The notes below the pieces were generated by a model. The model ran no database searches and had not been told where the DNA came from. It saw only the letters and a program-made list of their open reading frames with translations. DNA of 64,000 nucleotides from Onthophagus taurus (taxonomy: Eukaryota > Arthropoda > Insecta > Coleoptera > Scarabaeidae), in the NCBI RefSeq assembly GCF_036711975.1, contig NC_091969.1, forward strand, positions 2,294,001-2,358,000, given 5' to 3'. Below are positions 11,343 to 22,290 of this stretch, piece after piece; within the stretch, counting starts at the first letter, position 1; every line of letters begins with the position of its first letter. The position numbers and the translations under genes were made by a program.

Positions 11343-12764
11343 TTAAATATCAAGACCCCTAAACAAAATTGGACGTGCGAAAACGTTAGGTTGATCGTTA
11401 CGTTCCATCATCAACGTGGCTATTTTTATGCCAATCTCCCTACTAATTTGATACCCATCCACGAAGTAATTGATCCCATTTGGAAAAAATCCCCTAAAAT
11501 TATTTAAACAATAAAAAATTATCAATATATTTAATAGGAAACTCACCTGATTTGATCGTATGTAACTCCTTGTGTACTTAACCAATTAATTTTGGCAGGT
11601 GTGTTATATTGACCGTCATTAGTAGACATTAATTGGGCTAAAGCTTGAAATTCCGAAGTTCCTAGAACGTTGTATAGAAGAAAAGTCTTTTGATTTTCCT
11701 AGGTTACAAAAAAAAAAAAAATTAATTAATAAATGAAATCAAATTTAATTATATATACCAAGAAGCTCCTAAAAACCTTCCGCTCAGTTTGCGGGGCGAA
11801 ATTCCAAATTCCTTGCGATAAACTAATCATGATATTGCTCAATTCCAATGGACGGATAACATAAAATATCGACGACGGACCAAAACGATATACTGGTCCT
11901 ATAGTCGCTGTCATATCAATCAACACATTCGTTGGAATACCAAAACGGCGATGATCACTAAAAACACCATCTTGAGATGTGCTTGGAACGTTTGCTCCAT
12001 TCCCGCTGGTATGACTCAATTCAGGCTGTTTTGAATGTGGTCCGCAACCTTGTCGTTTAGAAGAACCAGTTTTCAAACAAGGTTGGTATTGTTTCGAACT
12101 ACCACTTTGATGATCATGATTATCATCAGCATCATTTGGAATTCCATTAAAATTTCTTTTAAGAACCTGCTGATTCCTTTCAACATTATCACCGAAATTA
12201 GGTTCCATATTTGGATCGAAGTCGTTCGATGATTCGCCGTTTGTGTTAAAATGCAAATATCCATTGCTTCCTGGTGGGAGTCGTGGCCTTTTTCCAAATT
12301 CAAACGGTTGAACAAGATTAAAATAAGACTCTTCGATTACAAGAACATAATTAAAAAGTCCGAGAAGATCCGTTTCGAATTTTGTAGTTTTAGCAGATGG
12401 TTGCGTGACGTGACGTTGAATCATGTCGTTTAAAGCAAGTCGAAATTTCCACACTACATCGCCACCCAAGTTCACATTTAAAGAATCATCGATTTCCATT
12501 ATTGACGATTCCGGATCAAATCGCAAAGTTGAACCAGCGGTTAAAACAATCTAATTTTTAAATAGAAAAAGTTGTTTTAGTTCTATTTGGGTGTCTAATA
12601 CCAATAATTAGCTTACAGTTAATGGAGTAACAGCAGTAACTCCTTTTAAATTGCACAAATTCCCAAGTTTTGACATTTCATCAAAAACAAACCATAATCC
12701 TGATGAGTATTCCATGGTTCCTCGAAGACACGAAGTCGAATGCATTAAAACCCTCTTTTCATTT
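11343..12764 (-). CDS. Ythdc2: YTHDC2-like 3'-5' RNA helicase with YTH domain, C-terminal four exons
   Basis: Four exons in phase: 12764-12617, 12550-11759, 11698-11547, 11493-11343 (TAA), with GT-AG introns of about 50-66 bases. Exon one and the start of exon two read LWFVFDEM...GVTAVTPLT then IVLTAGSTLRFDP, the OB-fold end of DEAH/RHA helicases in YTHDC2-type order. A long polar linker follows (NDADDNHDHQSGSSK region). Exons two to four then give a divergent YTH domain: YVIRPLELSNIMIS, GIWNFAP (first cage Trp), LLYNVLGTSEFQ, KINWLST (second Trp) and FVDGYQISREIG. YTH domains read N6-methyladenosine; YTHDC2 acts in the germline switch to meiosis in mammals, and fly Bgcn is a relative. The helicase core exons would lie at higher coordinates, beyond transposon insertions, and were not found here, so whether the gene is whole is unknown. 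Confidence 0.8.
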
Positions 12765-13592
12765 CTATCAAATAATAATTTATTAAATTATTTAATTTAT
12801 TATTTAATAGGCTCACTTTCATATGAAATGTACCACCCACTAAAATTTGAACTACAACTTTGAAACTTCGGTAAAATAATGCCTTATTATCAACTAAAAA
12901 ACGATGAAAGTTTCCGCCGAAAAAACTCAACTTTCAATATTTTCTTCCTAGTACTGTAAGTTAATTTGATTGTCAAACTGCCAAGTAGACGCCTTGCAAT
13001 GCTCCCAATGCGACGTCGGTCGTCGATTTTGGTATCAAAGAGGTGGGTCTCTTACTCCGAAATTGGGAGAAGGATGAATCGGGACCACACTATAGTTGCT
13101 CAGATATGGGTTTTATGATCAGAAGAAGGTATTCAGAGGCGCCGTCTTGCTGGAAGACCCGCCCGAAGAAACAACGAACGTGAAGACCGACTCCTTAGGC
13201 GGATGGCTACCAGGGATCGATTTTAAACAACAAGGTCAATTGCTGTGGATTGGACGAGAGCTTTGAAGGGACACTTGTCGATTTCAACTGTTTACAGAAG
13301 AATTTCTTCCTTTGGGCTTCATTCATACCGTCCTTACCATCGGCTTCCATTAACACCTCCCTATAAAGCAGCCAGACTTGCATGGTGTCAAAAACGGCAA
13401 GGGTGGGTTCATCAATGGAATGACATCATCTTCAGTGATGAATCAAGGTTTTGTTTATGGATGAATGATAGTAGTAGAAGGATGCGACATCGAGGGGAAA
13501 AACGGCATTTGGAGTTCGTTCAAAGACGCCACACAGCCTTAACACCTGGGGTTATAGTTTGGGGGCTGATATGTGCTGGACGAGGGTGTTTG

Positions 13593-14326
13593 CCCACTAC
13601 ACCGTATATATACTATGAGCGTAACCGTATCGACACATGCAAAAAAATATTCTTTGTATGAATTATCATGAGACAATGTCCACTGGACCGTTCCGGCACC
13701 GACTAACGCCGTACCGTGCCATGCCCGACCCGACAGCAATTCCCAGGGAGGAATATTTTGCAGGTGCCGAAACGTTCGGTGCACGGCACGCACCGATGTG
13801 CATAGGCTGCCCAACCGCGTGGTTACGCAAACATCTGTTTTACTATTCCTTTCGCGCTAGAACACTGCAGCAGGTTCAGCAGGTTGTTAAATATGGTGGA
13901 CGAAAAACTAATGAAATGTGTTCGTAAATACGAATTTTTATATAACTTTCAACATCCAAAATTGATATGGATACTCAAAGGAAAGAGAGAGCCTGGAAGG
14001 AAATTTGAAATGATGACATTCGAAAGTACTGAAAAATTTTCTTCATCATCAATTAAGTGTCTAAATAATGTCCAGTATTCTCCCTCAGCTTTTCGTTCTT
14101 TTAGAGCATCGTGAATCCAATACCGTCGTCGCTGTTTTTGCGTTACTTTAGCAAGACTGAGGACGCCATATATGGCAAGTGAGACTACTGATTTACTTTA
14201 TACTGTGACTAAACGAGATCCGAACGGGGCATCTACAGTTTGCATACACGGGCATAATACGCGTGGCATACGGGCATATATATGACGCGTTCCTGTTATG
14301 GTCCTAGTATGGAACGGTGTAGTGGG
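13593..14326 (+). mobile_element. Nested insertion with 13-bp inverted ends, carrying a MADF fragment
   Basis: CCCACTACACCGT at 13593-13605 is matched by ACGGTGTAGTGGG at 14314-14326. The Tc1 transposase reading is interrupted exactly here. The interior is less AT-rich in its left half and holds a MADF-like ORF. No target duplication is visible, so the superfamily is uncertain; MADF proteins travel with PIF/Harbinger-type elements. Confidence 0.6.
13893..13985 (+). pseudogene. MADF-like DNA-binding domain fragment
   Basis: ATG at 13893 opens MVDEKLMKCVRKYEFLYNFQ then HPK, the pattern of the first MADF helix and the LY-x-x-x-HP motif. An AWKEI-like match lies in another frame just downstream, pointing to a frameshift. 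It sits inside the nested element, so it is probably the DNA-binding partner gene of that transposon. Confidence 0.5.
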
Positions 14327-14699
14327 GAAAGACCTTTACATGTCGTTACATCGACAACGTTCTGGAACCGGTGTTAGTACCTTTCATGAAGACGTTGCAG
14401 AATGCCACACAACAGGATAATGCAAGACCCCATACTGCTGTAGTTAAAAAGAAGGTTCCTGGAACAGGTTGGATTACAGATTTTGCCCTGGCCTGTAAGG
14501 TCATCGGAATTGTCGCCAATTGAACATGTCTGGGATATGATGGGTTGGCGACTAAGACAAGTACCCAGGCCTCCTGAGAATCTGGATGACCTTCGACACA
14601 ATCTAGAGTTTGCATGGAACGAGATACCCCAGGAGAACATCGACCACTTAAGAGCGGAAATTCTTTTTATGGAAATCTTTTTTCCATAAAAAGTTGCCT

Positions 14700-15116
14700 G
14701 AACATCTTAAGAATGTGATAGGAAAATTTTAAGGCGAAATTCTAAGTACTTCCGTTAAAATAGCGTTTTTCCCTACTACTATACATATGAACCACGGGAC
14801 TCACGCGTGATTAAAGTAACTCACGCATGATCACGTGATCAAAAAAATCGATTATTTTTATAGCAATATCTTGTTTAACCTCTTGATTCTATGAAGTTTT
14901 AATTTCAAATGATTTAAATTGTAAAAGTTATAAACCTTTAACAAGTACGTTATAGATAACAATCTACAAGTCTTCCCGGTTTTTATAACTCCGTCTCTTT
15001 ACTTCTGTGGGAATAAAACGGGATTATCACTAAGAGCCACATTAAGGAACACACCTTTATTGCAAATTGTAGAGAAATAATAGGTTTAAAATAATTTTAG
15101 TTTCAACGAATTTAAA
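14700..15116. other. Non-coding left part of the piggyBac fossil
   Basis: Contains two near-copies of ACTCACGCGTGA/ACTCACGCATGA followed by the palindrome GATCACGTGATC (about 14800-14842). These may be subterminal binding repeats of the adjoining piggyBac element; no clear TTAA-flanked end was found. Confidence 0.4.
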
Positions 15117-15950
15117 TTCGATCGAAAAAATACGAAAAAAAGGAAAAGTTATAAATGGACGGATAACGACTTGGAGCGTAATAATATAATTTTTAATGGC
15201 CAAGTAGATGAAAATGATAACGATATAAGTGCTTTGGAGTTATTTTCACTTTTCTTTGATGATGAAATACTGGATCTAATAGTAATCGAAAGTAATGGTT
15301 ATGCAAATCAGAAGAATCACCACCTAAGAATAGAGAAAACAGAAATAAAAGCATTTATACGTGTACTATTACTCAGTGGATACATGCAAGTACCAAGAAG
15401 GAGAATGTACTGGGAGTATGAAAGAGACAAAATGTCAAAATGTGTTGGTGTCTAAAGCAATAAGTCGAAATAATTTTGAATATATTATGTCCCATTTTCA
15501 TCTTGCAGATACTACTAAAATAGAAGCAAGAGACAAATTCGCAAAGGTGAGGCCTTTATTCCAACATCTGAATAAAAATTTTTTAGAAAATAGTATATGC
15601 ATTGCATTGATGAAGCCATGGTACCATACTTTGAAGTTGAGAGACACAGGCACCATTCGTGAAAACAGTATACCAGCTAATCCTCTGATGGATTCTAAAA
15701 AAATTAAGAAAGAGCCAAGGGGATGCTACGATTATAAAAATGTTGATGTCCAAAATATAATTGTTGTAAAATGGCATGACAATAGTATTGTCACTTTATG
15801 TTTAAATTCAGCAGGGGTGAATCCAATTCATTCTGCAAAAAGATTTTCTCGAAAAGAAAAGAAAATTATTCGGGTAACATTTAGTCAATTTATACAACGC
15901 CAATATGGGAGGTGTCGACAGATATGATCAAAATTTGAGCCTTTATCGTA
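15117..15950 (+). pseudogene. piggyBac-type transposase, frameshifted and internally deleted
   Basis: Fragments in order: KWTDNDLERNNIIFNGQ, FFDDEILDLIVIESN, LLLSGYMQVPRRRMYWEYER, then after a frameshift AISRNNFEYIMSHFHLAD, KVRPLFQHLNKNF, a third-frame CIDEAMVPYFE (region of the first catalytic Asp), and ENSIPANPL...KKEPRGCYDYKN, IIVVKWHDNS and a final GGVDRYDQN match. This is the DDE_Tnp_1_7 order. Sequence between the MVPYF motif and the TIRENSI segment is deleted, so the second catalytic Asp region is gone. Confidence 0.85.
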
Positions 15951-15954
15951 TATA

Positions 15955-17050
15955 CCGTATTTTCTCGAATCTTATCCGCACTCGAATCTAATCCGCACCC
16001 CGATTTTAAAAATGCATAGTGGTAAAAAAATTTAGTTTGCGAATGTAATCCGCATCTTTCTTTGAGCAATTCGACAACACCAAAACGATGCGATGCTTGT
16101 TGTTAACCAAAAATATAATTTTTTCCGTTGACTGACGCTGATGCACCTAAAGAAACCTTGCTTACGACGAGTTTTTATTAGACTAGACTTTAAATTTACC
16201 AAGCCAGAAAAAATTGGAAAATAAATATAATTTTAAAAATAAATAGTAATGCCTAGCACGAATTCCGTTCATATACTGCCCTAGTAGTAGCTCGAACGTG
16301 GTGTGTGCTTAATTAATAATTATACATATAATAGGGTAATTATAAAAAAATGTAGCAAAAATCTAAAAGGTTCTTCTATACAGCAAAGTTTAAAGAGATG
16401 TTATTAAGTTAGCGTTAAGGAAATCGAAAAGCTGGTACAATTTTTGCTGATAACGAGAGTAACGTTGCAGCTGTTGCGGAAAGACCAGGTAGCTATTGGA
16501 GACTGTGAGGCATCGTGCAAAAAATTTACCGGGCCAAAGAAGAGACGATTTCATGAAATTGACGAGGCAGTTTTCTAGTTCTCTCAAGAAAAACGAAAAG
16601 AGGGACTAAAGAATTTTTAATACTAGCTCCCAAAAGCGCCTAATGATTTTCAAGAAAATTTCAATTTGTCTCAAACTGTAAATGTCAACAAAATGGTAGT
16701 ATATCTGGATATGCCACCCAACTACACACTGGAAAGAAGAGGTGTGTGGGAAATTTCTTTATAAACGAATGGTTGCGAAAAATTGCGCATCACATTGATG
16801 CTAGCAGTAACAAGTGATAGGGAAAAATTGCTGACATTACTACTATTGAGAAAAAAACCATTCTGAAATCTGAAAGACTTCCCGAATGAGGTCCTAGTTA
16901 GGGCACAACAAAAAGGATGGATAATTGAAAAGCTGATGATGGAATGATTAAGACAAGTATGGAGTCGTAGACCAGGAAGATTATTAAATAAGGATATTAA
17001 TTAATCATAGATGATTGCCCTTGGTTTAGACTTCTTGTCACAATAATAAT
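15955..17050 (+). mobile_element. pogo/Tigger-like element, right end lost
   Basis: 15958-16065 has repeated CTCGAATCTAATCCGCACC-type terminal sequence. A decayed transposase follows (about 16335-17040): GNRKAGTIFADNESNV, GPKKRRFHEIDEAVF, then MPPNYTLERRG, KLRITLMLAVTSD, and VWSRRPGRLLN before a DDE-like tail. This is the CENP-B/pogo order of helix-turn-helix then DDE domain. Stops are frequent. The element stops at 17050 where composite repeat copy B begins, so that repeat arrived later or recombined in. Confidence 0.7.
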
Positions 17051-18176
17051 ACGCTAGATGTCCAAATCCAAATCGATTGTTTTAATTTATTCTTCCTTTT
17101 TGTATTCTGATTATCGTCTCAGTTAGTGTTTTAAATGTTCACGAATTTTTAATAAACAATTTTATACACTTGATTAAATTAGTTTTTTTTTTAATTGCTA
17201 GTTTTTTTTTAATATTCAAACTCACATTAGGTTATTTCTTCTTCTTCTTCACTATGATCGGGGTTATGTTTTTTTTTTTAGTATATTTTCATTGTCGAAC
17301 GCGTTCACAACAAAAGGGTGCGTCTTCTTCTACGATTCAACTTTGATTGTTATTGTTATTTTTTCAAGTGTCGGTTCTTCAATTTTCTATCAAATGCGTA
17401 GCGACTATGCTACTGACAATCGTGGATTATTTCAAAAATAATATAAATTTTGGTTATACAAAGTACGTTAAAAGATAATTTATGTAAAATTTCGGAACGA
17501 CATGCAATGTCGATCAAAATAGTTCAAATATGTTTTCTTTTTTCCAAAAATAATGATTATCAGATATTATTATCGATTTGTTGGTTAATTTCTTCAATTT
17601 CAGGAACAATATGGTTTTAAATGTCTATCATTATCGGTGAATTTTTAAAATAAGATTTTGGAATGGATATGGAAATTTTATTACTTTCTAGAAATATTAC
17701 GGCATAGATTATTATTGATTAAGTGAAAGATCGCATTAATAAGTCTTTGTAAGAAGTTTTATCGATAATTTCATGAGCAATATCGATTCTCAACTGACAG
17801 GTGAAAACGTAGTCATATTTTTTCATTAAAAATGAAATCAGATACTATCAGATACTCGTATCAGCCTGAATTACTACAATATCAATAAAAAATAAATAAA
17901 AAAGGAGAGATGTAACACCACGTTTCTAACTACAGTATAAATAAGAACATATTTCAATATGTTCTTTATAATTCAATATTATTTCATAACAAACATGACC
18001 ACTATTTGGTGTAATTTATGTGAAAAATGATTCTGCTTTTGTAAGCCGTTGTGGAGTTAGTATTCATTATAAATAATATTTCCAACTCTAACAATGCCAT
18101 AAACACGTATTGATTTTTAATGTTCTATTTCATTGACAAAATCGAAAAACATAATGAAAATAATAAACAAAATCAT

Positions 18177-18368
18177 TAAACTAAAACTAAAACTAACACT
18201 AGCACTATCACTAGAACTAACACTAGACCTACAACTAGAAACTTTCGGGTTAACCCGTGCGTTTTTTGAAAAAAATGTTTGACGTTCGGATGCCACATGA
18301 TAGTGCTAGTGTTAGTTCTAGTTTTAGTTTAATTAACACCGGCCGTGAATGCCTTCGTACTTATAAAT
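18177..18368 (+). mobile_element. Short hairpin element in repeat copy B
   Basis: Flanked by AAAATCAT (18169-18176 and 18369-18376). Left arm ACTAAAACTAACACTAGCAC is answered by GTGCTAGTGTTAGTTCTAG at the right, then the family tail with CCGGCCGTGAATGCC and TTCGTACTTAT. The middle has TTCGGGTTAACCCGTGCG and GACGTTCGGATGCCACATGA. Confidence 0.6.
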
Positions 18369-19019
18369 AAAATCATACTAACCAAAATAACGTAAACTAG
18401 ATCTTTTACAAAAAACTAATAATTTTTAATAGATAAGTACGCTACATGTAAACTGTAAATAATTCAAAATAACAATTTTAAAATAAGGTTGTCAAAACTG
18501 ACAGGTGACTATGTATTTTCTGTTTAATAGTGACATTGTCACAAAAATTAATGACGTTGTCGTTTAAAGAAAATGTTGGTTGTAAACGATGAATACTAAA
18601 AGTAAGTTTTTGTTATTTCGCGAAATAATAAAGCTTTTTTTTCAATATTTTTATAATTTAAAAGGGCCCTTCTAACTGCAGAGAGAGGAATGGACGATGT
18701 TCTAACTTTAGAAACACAAATTTAGTATTTAACAAATTCTTATGTACGGTTCTTAAGGTTGATTATTAAGGTTTAGAAGTAGAACGGAATGAAATTGGTA
18801 CAGGCTTTAAATTTGAAAATGTATTGCGCAAACTAGATAGGAGAGGTTCTGTGTCAACAGAATGATGTGAATTTATAGAAAATTCTCCAGGAAGACAAAG
18901 TGGTTGCCTAACTCAGCGGGAGAACAACGCCGATCTTCTTTTAAAGAGAATCAGAGTCCCAACAGGATTATTGGTGGTTCGTGATTCCACCTATCGACAT
19001 TTCCTAGGGCTGTTATGGC

Positions 19020-19690
19020 GGTTTTGAGAGTCCTGTGCTTGTAAAATTGTAAAAGGGTGTGATAGATTGTGGTATGCCGATTCTGGAAAGATATTCACGG
19101 AGAAGAGTGTTTGCTACTGAAGAAGATGAAATATCATTTATAGGATAAGCTTCAGGCCAAAGTGTGAAGCGGTCGATTACTGTGAGGACATAAGAACATC
19201 CTAAAGATACTAAAGGTCCTAATAAATCTATATGGATATGCTGAAATCGTCCTTTAGGAATGGATATTTTCTCAACAAGGGATTTGGTATGTTGATAGAT
19301 CTTTGTTTTCTGCTACTGGAGACATCTCATTCTTGTCCAAAATTGTATGTCCTTTGACATATGAGGCCAAATGAAGCGAGATTTAACACTGTGTAATGTA
19401 GAACGAAAACCTGAATAAGTTAAAGAATGAAATTTATTAAAAATTACTCTTCTATATTTTTAAGGTATATATATTTTAGGGGATGTCAAAGTAATGTCGC
19501 ACCAAAGTAACTTCTAAGATTTAATGATCACGTTAATAATTTTTTGTCATTAGTATTTATCGAATTTCCCTTAGCAGCCGAAAGGAATTTAGTAGAATCC
19601 TGTTTGTGTTGTAGATACAACGTGTGAGGAAGTACTGAAATATCTGCGAAGACAAAGATTGGCGAATAAATGAAGTAGAACCTCTTGGTC
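19020..19690 (-). pseudogene. Ty3/gypsy pol fossil (protease and integrase pieces)
   Basis: Reading the minus strand from 19690 gives a degenerate aspartic protease stretch (PIFVFADISVLP, then KFLSAAKGNS), cut at about 19512. Directly after the deletion comes the integrase core near 19245-19120: HIHIDLLGPL then YVLTVIDRFTLWPEAYP. Those are the first catalytic Asp and the DRFTRWPEA block of Ty3/gypsy integrases. Stops and shifts abound. The fuller version is at 60870-62530. Confidence 0.75.
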
Positions 19691-21478
19691 GCTAAAGAGT
19701 TGTAGTAATTAAATAATTTTAACTGTTTTTAAAAATTAAAATGCAAAGGCAGACGTGTTGTCTGGTTGGTTGCTTATAATCGAATGATATTTACATCGAA
19801 ATCAACAAAAATGGTAACAAAGGTAATTTATGATAATAAGGTAATTTGATAAAAGTTATAATTTCTATGTGTACGCTACAGTCGCTCTATATAGAATGCA
19901 AAACACCGGAGAATCACGTATGTACGATTTGTGTAGTCAAATATTCTCGACACATAAAACTTAAGCAGCACAATATTGTACCGGTCTTATGGTCTCGACG
20001 CAGAAGTACGAGCGCGTTAATTATAAACAGTCGAAAGAAATGTTCTAGTTGAAAAGAAATAAGTCATCTAATTGTAAAAAAATACAAATAATATAATTAA
20101 AAATAAACTACGTTTCTTCGTTAATAATGTAACGAAGTAACATTTTTTTTTTAATTCCGAAAAATTAATAACATCCGAATATACTTCCCACATTACCCCG
20201 ACCTCCTACAGTTTCCGCCCGATTTAGAAAAATCCAAAAATTGATACCTTATCACCACCCACATATGCAACTTTATTCGCATTTTCCTTAATTTCTTAAT
20301 TTCCTTAATTAAACTTCAAATTTTCATATTAATTCATTTAAAACCGTTAAACCTTTTTCTGAAAACGTTTCCTGACCGAATTTCAAATAAACAAAAGCAA
20401 TTAGTGGAAATCGCCAAACGACGTAATTACCGAAAGCACATGGTTTCTGAAAATTGTTATTTAAAATAATTAAATAACACCGCAACGAAGTAAAATATGA
20501 AGAAGTATCAGTAATCAGTAATCAGGGTGTTACTGTAAACAAGGCCGACCGTCCCGTGTGAGTTTCAGCAGCCAGCGAGCTACCGTTCAGCTACCGTACA
20601 GCGACTATTTTTTTTATGATGCGGAATTAGAAATCCTAGAACAATCAAACCGATTTCAAACAATTACTAGTATCATGAAATAACCGTTAAATGATTCTAA
20701 AGACGATCCGATTATGATTAACATGATTATTAACCAAAATCATCCCGCATCTTAATTAATTAATTTACTTCATTCCTGATGGTCATCCATGGAAAATACT
20801 ACCCGTATAGGATTGCCCCGGACACCGGCCAACTGCTGAAGCTACTTTGTGTTGAAGTGCGCGTTCATTAATACTGATTAATCGAAGTTAACGTGAAACA
20901 CGCGGTCGGGAAAACGTTTATGTAGGTAAGTGCCGTAAACGCTAACCGATTTTGTTAATTATATTTTTGTAAATTTCTACATAAACAAGGGCATCTTTTG
21001 AATTATATTATAAATTTTTCCGATAATTATTTTTAATTAATTATCACTCCGCTATTCCTTAATAAATTTTATCCGCTCAAAAAAGGGATTTAGTTAATTT
21101 TGTACCCCGCATCCGATAACGCCGTTAAAATTTTGCTATTGTCATTAATTAGCCCCGCACATTATAATTTAGTTTTGATAACTTGTTTCAATACGATCCC
21201 CACCTCGGAAAAATCCAGTTTTCACCCCGAACAAGTATAAGTAGCCGGTCAAAATTTCACATTCAACCAGTCTTCAACTGTCAGAATCAGTCTTCAACTG
21301 TCTTGATCAGTCTTCGACCGTTCTGGATTAGTCTTCGACAGTCTTCAAGAGTCTTCAGCCGTCATCAACCGTCTTCAAGAAGTTCGCCAGACTTCACCGA
21401 AAAATCTCCGAGTTTTGGAAATAACCGAGTTTCATCGTAAGTTTCGTTTTGGTCTTACAATTGTGGGACTTTGATTTT

Positions 21479-21640
21479 ATTTTCCGCAATACTTTCCCCG
21501 ACCTGGTGTTGCTGCGAGTTTTCCGCAACACTCTTCCGACCTGGTACTGCTGCGAGTTTTCCGCAATACTTTCCCCGACCTGGTGTTGCTGCGAGTTTTC
21601 CGCAACATCTTTCCGACCTGGTGCTGCCGCGAGTTTTCCG
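21479..21640. repeat. 39-bp tandem repeat, four units
   Basis: Same unit as at 1019-1110 but with four copies; the four differ mainly in the middle (ACTTTCCCCGACC, ACTCTTCCGACC, CATCTTTCCGACC). Confidence 0.85.
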
Positions 21641-22092
21641 TAGCACTTCATCCAGACCAATTATTCCCTTATGAATAATTATTTCAATCACGTCCGAAGT
21701 ACGAGTGCCACAAGATTGCACTAGGCCAGACATTTACCGATTATATATTTAAATAAAGATTTTTTTACCTTCCTCCGTAAACTCCTATGTTGATTTTTTT
21801 TATTATTAATAAATTTTGATTTTATTTCTTAATTTATGAACCGCATGTTTTTATTTTTTTGACCCTCTCTAAAACACCCTGAATCTCCGACTGTAACCCC
21901 CAAAAGCTACTTGGAGGCGAAAGAGTTCCTTAACTCTGTAAACATAAGGTAGCGCCCGAGACCGTTAACATCCCGAACATAAAAAATAGGGCACCAAGAC
22001 CCCTTTCCTAGGACCGAAGCAGGAAAGGACGTCGCAATAAGTAAAGAGTGTGACTGATTCACATAGATGTAATACTAAATAATATAATTCTC

Positions 22093-22216
22093 GTTGAACT
22101 AAAATTAGAACTAAAACTAGAACTAACACTAGAAACTTTCGCATTTTGCCGGGCGTCTTTTAAGAAAAACGATAATTTTAGTTCAATTAACACCGGCCGT
22201 GAAAGCCTTCGTACTT
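22093..22216 (+). mobile_element. Short hairpin element in repeat copy B, right part
   Basis: Twin of 1558-1681 at the same place in the repeat, with the same duplication ATAATATAATTCTC on both sides (22079-22092 and 22217-22230). It was therefore inserted once, before the composite repeat spread. Confidence 0.6.
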
Positions 22217-22290
22217 ATAATATAATTCTCCCTTTAAAAAAGTGTAACGCAATTGCTCTAGTGGAGTATCAGACCACCCCAACTGTTGCT

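Larger units (their letters stand above)
12985..14690 (+). pseudogene. Tc1-like transposase, split by a nested insertion
   Basis: In several frames the plus strand reads an N-terminal GRRMNRDHTIV...GIQRRRLAGRP, REDRLLRRMATRDRF, then STVYRRISSFGLHSYRP, IIFSDESRFCLW (first catalytic Asp) and TPGVIVWG. At 13593 a 0.73 kb element interrupts; the gene resumes near 14328 with YIDNVLEPVLVPFM, QQDNARPHTA (second Asp) and LSPIEHVWDMMG (third position). Stops and frameshifts are frequent, so this is a dead copy. It shares the fold and catalytic triad of the Tc1/IS630 superfamily. Confidence 0.85.
17051..22290. repeat. Composite dispersed repeat, copy B (complete within window)
   Basis: Matches 58917-64000 from ACGCTAGATGTCC onward and copy A from 20461 onward, with scattered substitutions. 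Order: AT-rich block, a hairpin element at 18177, an integrase/protease fossil of a Ty3/gypsy element on the minus strand (19020-19690), an AT-rich block to 20460, then the copy-A-like block. Compared with copy C it lacks about 970 bases (61369-62339 there), removing the reverse transcriptase and RNase H remnants. It abuts the truncated pogo element at its left edge. Confidence 0.9.

Noticed and set aside
12745..12930. Minus-strand frame as an upstream exon of the YTHDC2-like gene
   Set aside because: It reads through a splice acceptor, lacks helicase motifs and contains a GGTACATTTCATATGAAAG stretch typical of insect MITEs.
19846..20052. C2H2 zinc-finger gene
   Set aside because: Only one Cys pair and one His at plausible spacing; it is repeated solely because the whole block is duplicated.
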